Shown: positions 34,535-46,400, numbered from the stretch's first letter. The stretch is DNA of 64,000 nt from Lantana camara (GCA_037501455.1 CM074856.1:14281001-14345000), one strand, 5' to 3'. Translations and numbers: made by a program. Notes: a model not told the origin generated them from the sequence alone.

Positions 34535-35047
34535 AAATCGCATTTGCCATCTCTATTCTAGATAGCGAATTTTTCACTTGGATTTGTTCATTTCTTCAAT
34601 TTGGTGTTAATCAAGTTTTTTAGAGTTGACATCATCTGTAATTGTGTTGCTTAACTTGACATGCCATTAAACTGATACCCAAAAAGATATTCAATTGTGC
34701 TATAGGTTTTTTTCACTCTAAGTAATGGTAGAATTCATAGCACTTAACAAGGCAGCAATTTAGAGCATGCAGATTTTCCATTTACGAAACGTTATGTTGG
34801 CCAATCTGGAGGAAATTGTTCCTGTAATGTGAGAACCAATCTGGAGGAAATTGTTCCCGTAATGTGATGACAATGCTACGAGGAAAAAAAGATATTCTTG
34901 ATGTAATGGAAGAAAAAACATCCTCAGGAACATGTACATTTAAAGACCCACTTCGATCAACATGCCAAATCATTTTAGGATCGATCGATCGTACTTCTTG
35001 TTCGTATAATAATCCAGCTTCCTTTATTGGATGATCTCTCTCCATCT
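34535..35047. other. Shared 3' spacer of RPN6 and AGPase with a 35-bp tandem repeat
   Basis: Convergent 3' untranslated regions. CCAATCTGGAGGAAATTG... is repeated at 34801 and 34836 (period 35 bp, one visible T/C difference). No other feature. Confidence 0.6.
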
Positions 35048-37891
35048 TCAAATAACTGTACCACTGGGAATTAAGGCATCCTTGATTACGGTGACAATTC
35101 CACTCTTGATGAAGTACCCATCTGTCTCCCTTGCTGCTTCTTGCACGTTGTCACTGTTAATGATCTGTAAGGAATGATAAGATAGCATCAAGCAGCCAGC
35201 ACTGTTTCAGCATCTCATAAGTTTAGGTACAAAACGCACTTAAGTTAAAACCGATAAACTAACTCTTCATCCCCTCTGAAAGAGAAGAATTTTACCTTCA
35301 CGTTATCTCCAATACGAGCATTTTTGTCGATTATAGCTCGCTTGATGTGAGTATTTTTGCCGATACCAATTGGAACACCACCTTTTGCTGCTAGGAGGCT
35401 TTTGTCTGCATCAGTCTGGTGTGACGGGCATCAACAGAATTAGTACTACGATGTTTAATTAATGGCTTCCCCAGGATCAAGTGGTTTACAAAAGGAAGTA
35501 CTGATTTTTTAAGTACACTTAATAGAGATTACCTCATAATAGTCAGCTCCCATCACCAGGGTGTCTTCTATGATTGCACCCTCAGATATGCACGACCGGA
35601 GACCAATCACAGAATGGTGAATCTTACAGTTCTGACAATATAAGAAGAATTCAAAAAAATTATCTCCCTTGTTACATGTTCGAGAAATTCGTACAAAATC
35701 TTGTATTTACCATACTTTTGTGTCGAAGAGATCTTACCTTGATGACACAACCCTCACCAATGACACTATCAGTAACATCAGCATTGAGCATTTTTGAAGG
35801 TGGCAAATATCGTGGTTGTGTATAGATTGGAGACGACCGGTCATAGAAGCTGCAATTGGAATGGACCAATTATACAAATTTGAGTAAAGTAGTCAAACAT
35901 AAGAGGGTGAATGTTTCATATCCAGCAATTATAATCAAGGCAACTAACCTGAAATCAGGCGCAGGCTTCTTCGTAATTCCTAAATTGGCATTGTAGAATG
36001 CCTCAATAGTCCCAATATCTTCCCAGTATCCATCATACAGGTATGCCTGGACCTGAAACAAGAACATACTTTTTAATTTGGGATAATTACACTTGCATGC
36101 CCTGAGGTTTAGCCTAATTACACAAACATCCCCTGAGATTTGAAAATTTACAAAATCTTCCCTGGCATAACCCAAGATTTGGACTAATGCATGCTATTAT
36201 AGTCATAAATTTAAATTTTAGTGTTAAAGGAAAATAGGGTATTAATAAAAACATAAAAGATGATATCATCAAATTTTATTGATCCACATGCAATGTAAAT
36301 TGTTTGATAGGGGATGCTTTTGTAATTTTTAAAACCTTAGTGGAAGTTTGTCTAATCAGGTCAAACATCAGGGTAAGATCAAGATAGGCATCCAACATAA
36401 AGAAGTTCCTCAAACATGACTTACCCTCAACCCAATTGAAGTAGCGCCTGGAATAACTTCACTCCCAAAATCGTTGGCTCCCGGAAATTTCTCACTCAGT
36501 AAACTCAACATTGCTTTCTTACTGAATACGTAGATGCCCATGCTTGCAATAAAAGGCATTTCCTTAGCTCTCTCATCATCTAGACCTAAAATTGTGGTAT
36601 CGACCTAGCATAATCAAAGAGCAAAAAATGAAAGGGTATTATTGGAGACAATATGGAAAAGATAATGCCGTTTGTAAGATAGAGATGACGGGTATTTGCA
36701 TTTTTACCATCATTGCCTTGAGTTGTTCTCCCTTTGGCTTCTCGGCAAATTCAATGATTCTTCCTTCATCATCAATCTTCATTAGACCGAACGCAGTAGC
36801 ACGTTTTTCATCCATTGGCAGCGCAGCAACTGTTATATCAGCATCAGTTTCCCTGTGAGCTTGCACAAACTTCTCATAATCCATCCGATACAAATGATCT
36901 CCAGCAAGAATGAGATATTCAAGAACATCATGTTCTTCAAAAAGCCATAGATACTGCCTCACAGCATCAGCCGTACCCTAACAGATCCAAAATAAGAAAA
37001 AATAACAGAAATTCAGTAATGTCCCAATAACAGGAAAAGAAATCCAAACCGACAACGTCCTATTGTCTTACCTGAAACCAGTTTGGATTTTCCGGGCTTT
37101 GCTGGGCAGCCAGAACTTCAACAAATCCCTCATTCTTGTAGCCACCCATGTTACTCGCATAGGCTCGCGATAAGTGCCGATTAAGCGAAGCAGAATTAAA
37201 CTGCGTAAGCACATAGATCTTCGAAATGTTGCTGTTCAAACAATTACTAACAGGTATGTCAATCAACCGATAATTCGCACCCAACGGGACAGCAGGCTTC
37301 GCTCTTTTCTTCGTAAGAGGATAGAGCCTCGTCCCAGCTCCACCTCCGAGAATAATTCCCAGAACACTCTGCATCACCAAACATCAATAGGGATCCAAAA
37401 TCAGTAACACAAGCTAGAATCCGTTCCTAAATTGCACCGTAAGGTACACAGATTCCTTTCTCCATCTAACATAACAAAAGCAGCCCAAAATACACCACAT
37501 TTGCACAACTGCACCATGCATATCAAGAACATTAAACCAGAACAAACATATCCCCGATCCAGTAACATGGAAATAATCTAATCTACCATTGCATCAAACA
37601 CACACCACAAGTGAGATAATTTACCGAGTTTGCATCAGGGTCCAGACACGTCTGTGAAGAACTTGTATCAGAAACCGCTTTCGGAGAAACCACACGGGTA
37701 CTCGACAATCTGCTCCTGCCATTGCCTCTGCGACTGTTCTTTTCAAGATTCACGCACACAGCGCCGCTCAAGAACTCAGATTTAATGGTGGGTTTACAAT
37801 GCGATTTGCTGTGGCCACTCAGCTCAGAAGAAACAGGAAGCCCACAAATCTTCCTGAACCCAATAGGCGATGATGATGCCACTGCCGCCAT
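35048..37891 (-). CDS. APS1: ADP-glucose pyrophosphorylase small subunit, plastidial (9 exons)
   Basis: Catalytic small subunit of the heterotetramer that makes ADP-glucose from glucose-1-phosphate and ATP, the committed step of starch synthesis in plastids. Exons on the minus strand: 37891-37625, 37368-37072, 36977-36708, 36604-36425, 36052-35949, 35849-35738, 35631-35533, 35415-35296, 35164-35048. All have GT-AG borders, phases close, total 521 residues, the usual precursor length. The first 70 or so residues are Ser/Arg-rich, a transit peptide. A cysteine in '[12 protein letters not shown]' matches the redox-active Cys that links two small subunits. Then come the nucleotide site '[23 protein letters not shown]' (in parts), the catalytic '[11 protein letters not shown]', the glucose-1-phosphate region '[12 protein letters not shown]', and a left-handed beta-helix with hexapeptide repeats ('GEGCVIK', '[14 protein letters not shown]', '[12 protein letters not shown]'). 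Intron 4 contains a MITE. Confidence 0.96.
36080..36375. mobile_element. MITE family W, copy 3, in AGPase intron 4
   Basis: Left end GGGATAATTACACTTGC, same internal order as the GAUT intron copies ('CATGCTATTATAGTCATAAA', read in parts). The right terminus is truncated: homology ends at 'CATCAGGGTAAGATC' without the closing inverted repeat. Confidence 0.65.
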
Positions 37892-38070
37892 TCTTGAAGT
37901 TTTGTTGTTTGGAGACTGTAATGGTATTAAATTGAGATTCTTGATGACTTACTGATTGCTAAAGATGGTGGCACAGTTTAGGAGTGTGTGTTGAGGAATG
38001 AATTGAAGGCAAAGATCTTCTGATAATGACTCAGAGGTTTGGGGCAATCCAGACCACTTATTTTATTTAT

Positions 38071-38081
38071 GTATTTATATA
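38071..38081 (-). promoter_or_regulatory. Probable TATA box of the AGPase gene
   Basis: On the minus strand TATATAAATAC lies 180 bp before the start codon at 37891, leaving a leader of roughly 150 nt. Confidence 0.55.
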
Positions 38082-38089
38082 GTTAGGTT

Positions 38090-38845
38090 AGTTGAGGTTT
38101 TACTTCCAAATCCTGTTTCTACGTTGATAGTCGAAGGATATGGATATTCTGTTCCTTATATTATTCCGACATTATTTCTGTTTCTGAACCATTCAAATCT
38201 ACAGAAATCTAAATCTAAATCTATATGTTGTTATGTGTAATATCGGGATCAGTTGAGCTCTGACTTGATACGACTGACCCACTATCTGTTTTATATTAAT
38301 TTTAGAGAATTTCTCATATTCGAGCCCAGAATAGTATGTATTAGTGACCCTGCATGCTCATTATATGAGTACAAAAATATTAAATTAAAATTTTTATCTT
38401 ATTACTTATTTTAACATTCTATAACTCCTTTGAAAAAGAAACTTTGACTATATAAGTGGTTGAGACCTCTTAAAGACAACTTATAAGCTCAGACAACTTA
38501 CAAGCTCAGTCAAACATCCTCTAAATTAGGGAACAACAACCTATTTTAACGGTGGCGGATATCCTACTTTATATTTATTCTATTTTATCTATCTATTCTA
38601 TTCTATTCTATTCTATTCTATTTATTTATCTATCTATCTATATCGATCAATCTATCTATCTATTCTTATAAAAGCACGGATGTTTCTTACAAAATGTTGA
38701 TTGCTTAAAATACCTTTATATGTCATATAATTATTAGTTAGGGGTAATTATGTAAAATCATGTTATAAATTATTAAATTAATACATTAAAAAACACTTAT
38801 TAACTTGAAGTAGGACTCTGGCTATAAGAGAATTATTCTAATAGT
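38090..38845. other. Intergenic spacer with (CTATT)n/(CTAT)n microsatellite
   Basis: AT-rich, no gene. At about 38577-38675 there are runs of CTATT and CTAT units. The LINE begins at the right edge. Confidence 0.6.
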
Positions 38846-40922
38846 CTTTCCTTGCTGTTCGCCGATGATACGATGATTTGTGGAAAAGTAGAGATGGATG
38901 CCATGTTTTGCATAAAGGAAGTTCTTAGCCGGTATGAAAGAGTGTCGGGACAAACTATTAATCTTCAAAAGTCCTCGATTATTTTCAGTAAGAATGTGTC
39001 GATGGAAGTCCAAGAGGACTGGCTGATTCGGTGGGAGTTAAGAGAGTTGAGAATTTGGATCTTTACCTCGGTCTTCCGTCGGTTGTGGGAAGATCGCATA
39101 AAGCTGTGTTCAGTGGTATTACGGATAAGATTCGTAGAAGGATCCAGGGCTTCTCAGAGAAGTTCCTTTTAAAGGTTGGCAAGGAGGTTCTCATTAAGAC
39201 CGTTCTTCAAGCCATACCTACGTATGCGATGAATTGCTTTAGGCTTCCGGATAATTTCTTGCATGATATTGATTCCACTATCTGTAATTTTTGGTGGAAT
39301 AACAGGGGCGTTAAAAAGATGCACTGGTTGGCTTGGGATAAAGTGTGCATGAGTAAAAGGAGTGGAGGGCTGGGATTTCGGAGCTTTCGACACTTTAATG
39401 AAGCGATGTTAGCCAAACAACTATGGGAGTCATCAAAACCCCGGATAGTCTTCTTGGGCGACTTTTGAAAGCTAAATATTTCCCTCACACCGACATTTGG
39501 CATGCCTCCCTTGGCAGATCTCCTTCTTACACTTGGAGAAGTCTGCTCGGGGCCCGCTTTCTTCTGTCGGCTGGTTGTAGATGGGGAGTGGGAAATGGCA
39601 AATCTATAGATATTTGGAGTAATACTTGGCTTCCACGCAGCTTTGGTTTTCGGTCGACTTCTCATGGTGGGATGAACTCGTATCACGAAAAGGTGTCTGA
39701 GCTTCTGCGACCGGGTCTGATGCATTGGAACTCTGAGCTTGTTGAATCAGTGTTTGATGATAGAGATGCTCGTATTATATTGAGTATTCCGTTAGGGTCG
39801 GTTCCGAGAGATGATACGGTTGTGTGACACTATAGCAAAAATGGAGTGTTCTCGGTGAAGAGTGCTTATCACTTGGCTAAGGATTTGGAGTTGTTGGAAG
39901 ATGCTTCATATCCCCTCTTATCGAAGATGCAAATTGGAATGTGATTTGGAGTTTGAGAGCTCAACCAAAAATTAAAAATTTCCTTTGGAGATGTGTTCAT
40001 AACATCCTCCCGATGGGTTGGAATCTTCAGCGGCCCCATTGTCCGGGTATTTTTGGTTGTGTTTACTGTAATGCTGAGATGGAGGATATTTCTCATGCTT
40101 TGTTTGACTGTCCTTGGGCTCAGAATGTTTGGCAAGCTTCGAATCTGCCAGGGACGCTTGTTACTCAACTGCAAGGCAACTTTAGCGAGTCTCTTATTCG
40201 CCTGTTGAAGACGCAATCCGGCAAGGATGGAGAGATGCTAGCTGCGATATCGTGGGCAATATGGGCTGCTCGGAACAGAAAGAGGAAGGAAGGGACCACC
40301 AACTCTCCTTCCGACATAATGACCCGTGCTAGAGCTAACTTACTTAGCGATCATATCATCAATGAAGAGCTGAACTTACTTCAGCGCATTCCGGAGGTTG
40401 TGGCTTGGAGAAAACCCGACAGGGGTTAGATAAAGGTCAATTATGATGGCTCGGTCTTCGCTTCTGAGAATTCCATTAGTATTGGGATCATTGCCAGGGA
40501 TGCGGAAGGGAGCTGCGTGGGGTAGGAGACGGATCGTAAGCGTAATGCGGTTGATCCTTTGGTCGCGGAGGCCTCAGTAGCTGTAGCAGCGGTCCAATTA
40601 GCGAGAGATTTCGGTTGGCAGAGGGTGATCTTTGAAGGTGACTGCCTTAATCTGGTTAACAGCATTCTAAGTGCTGAGGAGGACTTGTCGGACATTGGCA
40701 ACCTCATTGCGGATGTCAAGCTTCTTTGCTCGTGTCTCAGGGATGTTCGCTTTTCTTTTACTAGGCGTGGTGCAAACTTAGCTGCCCACCTTCTTGCCCG
40801 TAATGCGGCCTCGGCCTGCATAGGTTCTTCTGATATTTCGTCCTTTGTTTCGGACGTTGTTGCTAGTGATGTCAGTTAGTTCGTAGCCTTTGTGGCTGAT
40901 CGTCAAAAAAAAAAAAAAAAAA
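38846..40922 (+). mobile_element. 5'-truncated L1-type LINE with poly-A tail
   Basis: Begins inside the reverse transcriptase at the catalytic FADD motif ('LLFADDTMICGKVE'), then 'YLGLPSVVGRSHKAVF', the zinc-binding RT C-terminus ('NFLWRCVHNILPMGWNL', 'CVYCNAEMEDISHALFDCPWA') and an RNase H domain ('VNYDGSVFASEN' to 'NLAAHLLARNAA'). It ends in a poly-A run (about 40905-40922). The reading frame shifts near 39030 and 39440 and has stops at about 39825, 40427 and 40523, the first two replacing conserved tryptophans (TGG). All of this marks a dead, 5'-truncated copy, the usual product of target-primed insertion. No clear target duplication was found. Confidence 0.9.
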
Positions 40923-40929
40923 ATCTTTC

Positions 40930-41679
40930 TCCCAATTTGAACCGTCTATTTATAAGCAAAGGGCGTGTATGTGAATGAAAAGAAGATGAAATATATATAT
41001 GAAACAGTCCTAACCTTATTTTAACATCTTAACATATTTTTCTTTCTCTTCAACCTGCCTACTGACAATTCTTTCTCTATGAGAACTGGAACGACAAACT
41101 CTTTCTGGAGTGTAAGAGTATTTAAACTCCCTCTTTTGATTTGTCTTTGTCCTTTTCCTAGGTTCTTTCTTGGAGGGTCGGACTTTGCTTCATCCTCTGT
41201 TGGATGGGACAATGGATCTCTTGCCCTCCCAAGTTCATTAGGACAAGCAGTCGGAGCAGCTTGGTAATATTGAGATGGATGATACTTTGATCCTGTTGAT
41301 ATTCCCAATACCCAAATATTGGAGGTGGATATTGTAGTGGTCACATAAGGTTGAGGATAAACTAAAGAATGGGGAGCAATTTCGACCGGGCTGGGTTTTG
41401 GTCATTCCAACATTCTAGATTTTTGATCCTCGATAGCTACAGTCATTGCTTCCTCTCGACATGCTCTTAGGTATTTGTCCAACTCGGGTGTCGAGTAGAC
41501 AAATTGTGGCAACTGTTGGTTGCGCACCTATATTAGGGGAAATTTGGTTACTAGCTTCAGCTTGGAGTTGAGGAAGGATCTCTCGCGATCATTCTCGAAT
41601 AAACGCCTAGTAGCTATGTTCTTTGTGGTTATGGCAGGCTTTCATGTTGCAGCTTCCCATATACAGCGCCAAAATTATT
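40930..41679 (-). mobile_element. Decayed gypsy gag start and leader
   Basis: On the minus strand the frame from about 41510 to 41021 reads as the N-terminal low-complexity part of a gypsy Gag ('YSTPELDKYLRACREEA', similar in style to the Gag start of element 1), with gaps. It is preceded on the minus strand by a primer-site-like stretch starting TGGCGCTGTA (ending at 41672), seven bases from the LTR at 41680. The rest of the element is missing. Confidence 0.6.
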
Positions 41680-42215
41680 GAGTGAAAATTTGGAGTGTTG
41701 AACTCGAGCTGCAGATCGATTGGATCACTTGAAATTTGTAGATTGACAGAAGATTGTTTTGATCTAACTAATGACTAAAAAGATGAAAAAACGTGAACTC
41801 GAGACCAACTTGGGACAAGGTGGAATTTTACTTAGGTTGGCACTCCAACGTTCAAGTTAATAGACTTGTGATGGGTCGAAAAAGAGAAATTGAGAATGCA
41901 GTTAATGTTGCTTATCTATCGGAGTAAATGAGGGGGTATTTATATCCATGGCCGGGATATGGTGGTGTTCTCAATGGGAGGTGCTCCAACCTCCAGACCT
42001 CACTACCACACGTGGCCACTCAAAGAAGTACTCAAATAGCCTTATCGAGTACTTCCTTCGACCAAGGGGTTGAGAAGACCTACATTCACTGAAAACGTGA
42101 TGGCGTAGCTTACTCGAGCTCATGGTCAAATATTGAAGGTCCATTGAGCTGAGCATAATAGCCACATGTCGTGTTAGGATTACGCCATGTAAGCAGGTAG
42201 AACCATACCATATCA
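41680..42215 (-). repeat. Gypsy LTR, unit A copy
   Basis: 536 bp, starts TGAGTGAAAATTTGG and ends CCATATCA. TATA box on the minus strand (TATAAATACC) at about 41935-41944. No matching second LTR of the same insertion exists; the other copy arose by the tandem duplication. Confidence 0.75.
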
Positions 42216-42268
42216 AAATGTATATCTATTATTTCTTTATATGCTTAAACTAGATTCATTTTATTATA

Positions 42269-42387
42269 CTGAAGATGTTTATTGCGGGGACCTCTCTCAA
42301 CGTAGTTTTTTACATCCACAAGGTTCGAACCTGATACCTTGCTTAAGTGAACTCAAGCCCCTATCCACTTGAGCCAACTGCCCGTTG
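42269..42387 (-). mobile_element. tRNA-derived SINE
   Basis: About 119 bp present in unit A and absent at the corresponding site of unit B (near 46245), which proves it is an insertion. On the minus strand it has an RNA polymerase III A box TGGCTCAAGTGG (42365-42376) and, 33 bp downstream, a B box GGTTCGAACC (42322-42331). The layout matches plant tRNA-related SINEs. It is not a tRNA gene because no cloverleaf can be formed around these boxes. Confidence 0.7.
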
Positions 42388-42862
42388 GTATATACATTTT
42401 CTTATTACTTCTAATATACTTACTAACCTGATAATTAGTTCAAAAATCATTAACATCATATCTCATTAGTTATTATATAAATTAAAAAATGGCATAGAAA
42501 TTAAAAAATAAAAGTATATTTGATCAATATATCTATATTATAAGGAATTTTTGTTGTTGAACGCTGATTTCTAATCAATACAGCTGCACTTCTAATCCTT
42601 ATTGAGTGATTAATCTTATTTTCCCAAATTTCTTTGGAAGTGCAGATTAATCTTTCCGTACAAATCCGTACAAACCTTATATAGCAAATATAAAATTCAC
42701 CACCGTCTCAATAAAATGAGATTTTATTAAACAAATCCATACAACAAATATAAAATTCACCAAGGTCTCAATAAAAATGACAATTTATTTAGAAACATGA
42801 ACTAAGAATCAAAAGACTTATTATTGACAGTAACGCTTATTCATCAATATCAGCAAAATAAA

Positions 42863-43530
42863 TCACAAAAAGGGCATAAACCAGAAGGGTCTACCTAATG
42901 CTACATCCACTCTAATATGCGTAGTTTGTCCATCTTCAAGATTGTAACAACCCACATCCTTCTCCCATCGATACAAGGAATCACTTGTGAAGTATATATG
43001 GTTAGGCTTAATTCCACGATATTCGGAGGCATTCTCTAATACCATCGATGTGCTACTCCCAAGGAAAATAGCTCGATCGCCTAAATTCTTGATCTCACCT
43101 TCCTCGCCATTGATCAAATCCATTTCATACACTCGAAACCACTTCTTCAAATGTTCTACCTTCCAGAACCCTTTGTGTTTTCTCGTCTCAAATGATTCTT
43201 TAGTAAATTCAATTTCATCAAGGAAGCAAACAACCACGAACACACTACCCGGTGCCGATCCGGCCACAACATACAACTCCTTTTCGCAGGTGGCAGTCGG
43301 TTTCATAGTTGATCTCCAACCCATCGTGGAGACGACGCGAGCAAAGATGGGATCTTGACGAGGGCCTAAATCTTCCCAGCTCCAAACTGCTCCGGATTGA
43401 GTTATGACTTATGACATAGAATAGATCTCCATTATGATGATAAATGAGATCATTGAACCATGGAGCCGCTCCAGCTTTTGTCCACCTGTTATCCCCTGGT
43501 CTCCAATAAGCCAGAATCATTTCAAAGCTG
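42863..43530 (-). pseudogene. Truncated duplicate of the DUF295 F-box gene (C-terminal part only)
   Basis: Covers the last 220 or so codons of the gene at 47352-48494, with few differences. It lacks the F-box, start codon and promoter, because the duplication breakpoint at 43530 cuts the gene. A 7-bp tandem insertion (TTATGAC twice, 43402-43415) shifts the frame. It is therefore non-functional as a protein gene, although it could still give antisense or small RNA against its parent. Confidence 0.88.
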
Positions 43531-44010
43531 CTCTTAGGTATTTGTCCAACTTGGGTGTCGAGTAGACAAATTGCGGCAACTGTTGGTTGCGCACATACAT
43601 TAGGGGAAATTTGGTTACTGGCTCTAGCTTGGAGTTGAGGAAGGATCTCTCCCGATCATTCTCGAATAAACGGCCAGCAGCTATGTTCTTCGTGGTTATG
43701 GTAGGCTTTTATGTTGCAGCTTCCCACATACAACGTCAAAATTATTGTGCCAAAATTTGGAGTGTTGAACTCGAGCTGCGGATCAAATGGATCACTTGAA
43801 ATTTGTAGATTGAGAGAAGATTGTTTTGATCTAACTAATGACTAAAAAGATGAAAGAACGTGAACTCGAGGCCAACTCGGGACAAGGTGGAATTTTACTT
43901 AGGTTGGCACTCCAACGTTCAAGTTAATAGACTTGTAATGGGTCGAAAGAGAGAAATTAAGAATGCAGTTAATGTTGCTTATCTATCGGAGTAAATGAGG
44001 GGGTATTTAT

Positions 44011-45919
44011 TGTTGGAAAACAGGAATCAGAAAAGCAGCGGAAATTTTAAAAATTTGACTCGCAATCGTGTATCCAAATTCGTAGAGATTAGAAACTTAC
44101 TTTCTTAATTAACTTTCTTGAAGCGTTTCAAGCCACCCAAGAACGCTCTTCTTGCGGCTTGATCCCCTCTCCTTGGTAAAGCTCGAATCTTCAAAACTTC
44201 TAACTTGAAGCTCTCTAGAGATAGTCCACCAACTTGACTACAATCTAATTAGTAAGGATGCTAGTTCTCTAGTTAGTGTTTAGGCTTAACCTAGGGTTTG
44301 ATTTATCTTGGAGAAAGGATGGTGTTCAATACATGAACCAAAAGAATTGTCAATTACTCTCTAAGGGGAGCTCGAGCTCCCCTATATATAGGAAAGAGGA
44401 GGACCGAAAATCCTAGTCCTTATGGACTAAGGATTTGGTACCTCTCTCCTATTACTTGATCATCAAGTAACTTTGACTTTGACTTTGAATTCTAATTCAA
44501 ATCAACTTTTAAGAGAGCTAAAAATATCCAAACCCTTTTGGATATTATTATACTTTATTTATTAATAAATAAATAACTTATTTATCTAATTAATTAACTA
44601 GAATAATTTTCTCCAAAATTAGACTTTCTTTTTAATTCAAAATTAAACCAAAGTCTATTAAATAATTAACAAATTAATTATTTAATATATAATTAAATAA
44701 ACACGTGTGGCACACGTGTCCCAATGACACGTGTCCAGTCACGTGAGCCACACGTGTGGTTTCAGACGTGTGGAACCCTCTAGGCCCGATTAACTCATTT
44801 AATCATTTTCAAGCCTTAACTCATGTAACCAAGTTGTTGTGTGTGACCCTCTAGGTTCTCAATTCAATTAGCAGTGACCCTAATTAATTAATTTACTAAT
44901 TAATTAATCAGTCCACAGATTAAACGACCATAGTCTAGCAACAGATGTTAAACCCCTAGCTGAATTGGAATGTTCGGATTCGACAGAACCTTTAAGTCAT
45001 TGATTCATTGTGAGATACAATCCTCCTACGTACTAACTCTCAACCATGATCTAGGGTAAGGGAATAATCAGAACCCTAATAATCCGGTCTTAAAGCTAAG
45101 TACATTTCATATCCATTTGATCTCAATCCAAGAAACCCTTTTCTTGATGTCTTGATCTACTGCCTTGGTCAAGAACTCCATATGGCATATGAATGACTTA
45201 CACAATAAGAGATCACCTTGCAAATGCAAGTGTAAGTCCTTTCTTGATTCTCATTCACTTTCATGAATCACTTGTGCAGCCCCAGCATAAGTCTTGAATC
45301 AGTTGTCTAAGGTGACACCCTTTAAGGCTTATACCTAAGACTACAGAGTTAACTCATAAAGTGACATGGAACCTCAAGTCTAAGGATCAATTAATCACAT
45401 CAACGACTCGTGAGATATTTCATAATCTGGAAGTTTCCATTTCGTGAAATAGAAACTTCCTTTCTTATTTAGGAATGTTCTCACACGGGGCACCTCAGTG
45501 AACTTACTTATTGAAGTAAGCACCCTCATGTCTCACCCACGTATCAACTATACACTTTGCACCTCCATGAAACAAGGTGGTCCTTCTTAAGGGCATGATC
45601 CCACAAGCAAGCCTTAGAGGAGTCAGGTTGATACTCCCACTGTCGGTAGGACTCTTCGGCTTGGAGTATTTTACTAATCATAACTTATGTGATATAGGGC
45701 TCGTTTCATGAACCATTTCACCTAAATGGTAGAGTCCTAAAGCCATCAGGATTAGGGGAGTTCTCATACATGCACAGATAAAGTAAACGCATACCAAACA
45801 AGAACATATAAAGAAGTGTTGCCTCAATTCGTTATTTCAATCAAAGATTGTCTGTGATTACAATAAGGAAAAGCACAAAGCGGATATACAATCGGCTTTC
45901 TAGGGCACTATTCCTAACA
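44011..45919 (-). mobile_element. Copia-type solo LTR (1909 bp)
   Basis: Starts TGTTGGAAAAC and ends TTCCTAACA, with a perfect 5-bp target duplication TTTAT (44006-44010 and 45920-45924) and an empty site in unit A. On the minus strand it begins TGTTAGGAATAGTGCCC, a familiar start for large plant copia LTRs, and has a TATA box (TATATATAGG) near 44385, so U3 lies at higher coordinates. No internal region remains, as after LTR-LTR recombination. Confidence 0.9.
44701..44772. promoter_or_regulatory. Cluster of G-box / ABRE-like sites in the copia LTR
   Basis: Five CACGTG hexamers at 44702, 44713, 44728, 44740 and 44751, plus GACGTG at 44765, all within about 70 bp and spaced 11-15 bp. They lie about 310-390 bp upstream of the minus-strand TATA box. 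CACGTG is the core bound by plant bZIP (including ABA-response factors) and bHLH proteins. Confidence 0.7.
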
Positions 45920-46400
45920 TTTATATCCATGGCCGCGGTATGGTGGTGTTCGCAATGGGAGGTGCTCCAACCTCCAGACCTCACTACCACACGTCGCCAC
46001 TCAAAGAAGTACTCAAATAGCCTTATTGAGTACTTCCTTCGACCAAGGGGTTGAGAAGACCTACATTCACTGAAAACGTGATGGTGTAGCTTACTCGAGC
46101 TCATGGTCAAATATTGAAGGTCCATTGAGCTGAGCATAATAGCCACATATCGTGTTAGGATTACGCCATGTAAGCAGGTAGAACCATACCATATCAAAAT
46201 GTATATCTATTATTTCTTTATATGCTTAAACTAGATTCATTTTATTATGTTAATATACATCTTCTTATTACTTCTAATATACTTACTAACCTGATAATTA
46301 GTTCAAAAATCATTAACATCATATCTCATTAGTTATTATATAAATTAAAAAATGGCATAGAAATTAAAAAATAAAAGTATATTTGATCAATATATCTATA

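Larger units (their letters stand above)
43746..46196 (-). repeat. Gypsy LTR, unit B copy, split by a solo LTR
   Basis: Same LTR as 41680-42215 (about 537 bp without the insert). It is interrupted at 44010 by the copia solo LTR, which landed in the TATA region of this LTR. Confidence 0.8.

Noticed and set aside
38835..40935. Target duplication of the LINE
   Set aside because: Only a short TCTTTC-like match exists on both sides, too weak to accept.
42322..42376. tRNA gene on the minus strand
   Set aside because: A and B boxes are present, but acceptor and anticodon stems cannot be paired; the block is an insertion absent from the duplicate unit, as expected of a SINE.
42863..43530. Second functional F-box gene
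   Set aside because: It lacks the F-box, start and promoter and carries a 7-bp frameshifting insertion.
41680..46196. The two gypsy LTRs in the F-box region as the two ends of one element
   Set aside because: The DNA between them includes an F-box gene segment, and the repeated block extends beyond the LTRs on both sides, so tandem duplication explains the pair.
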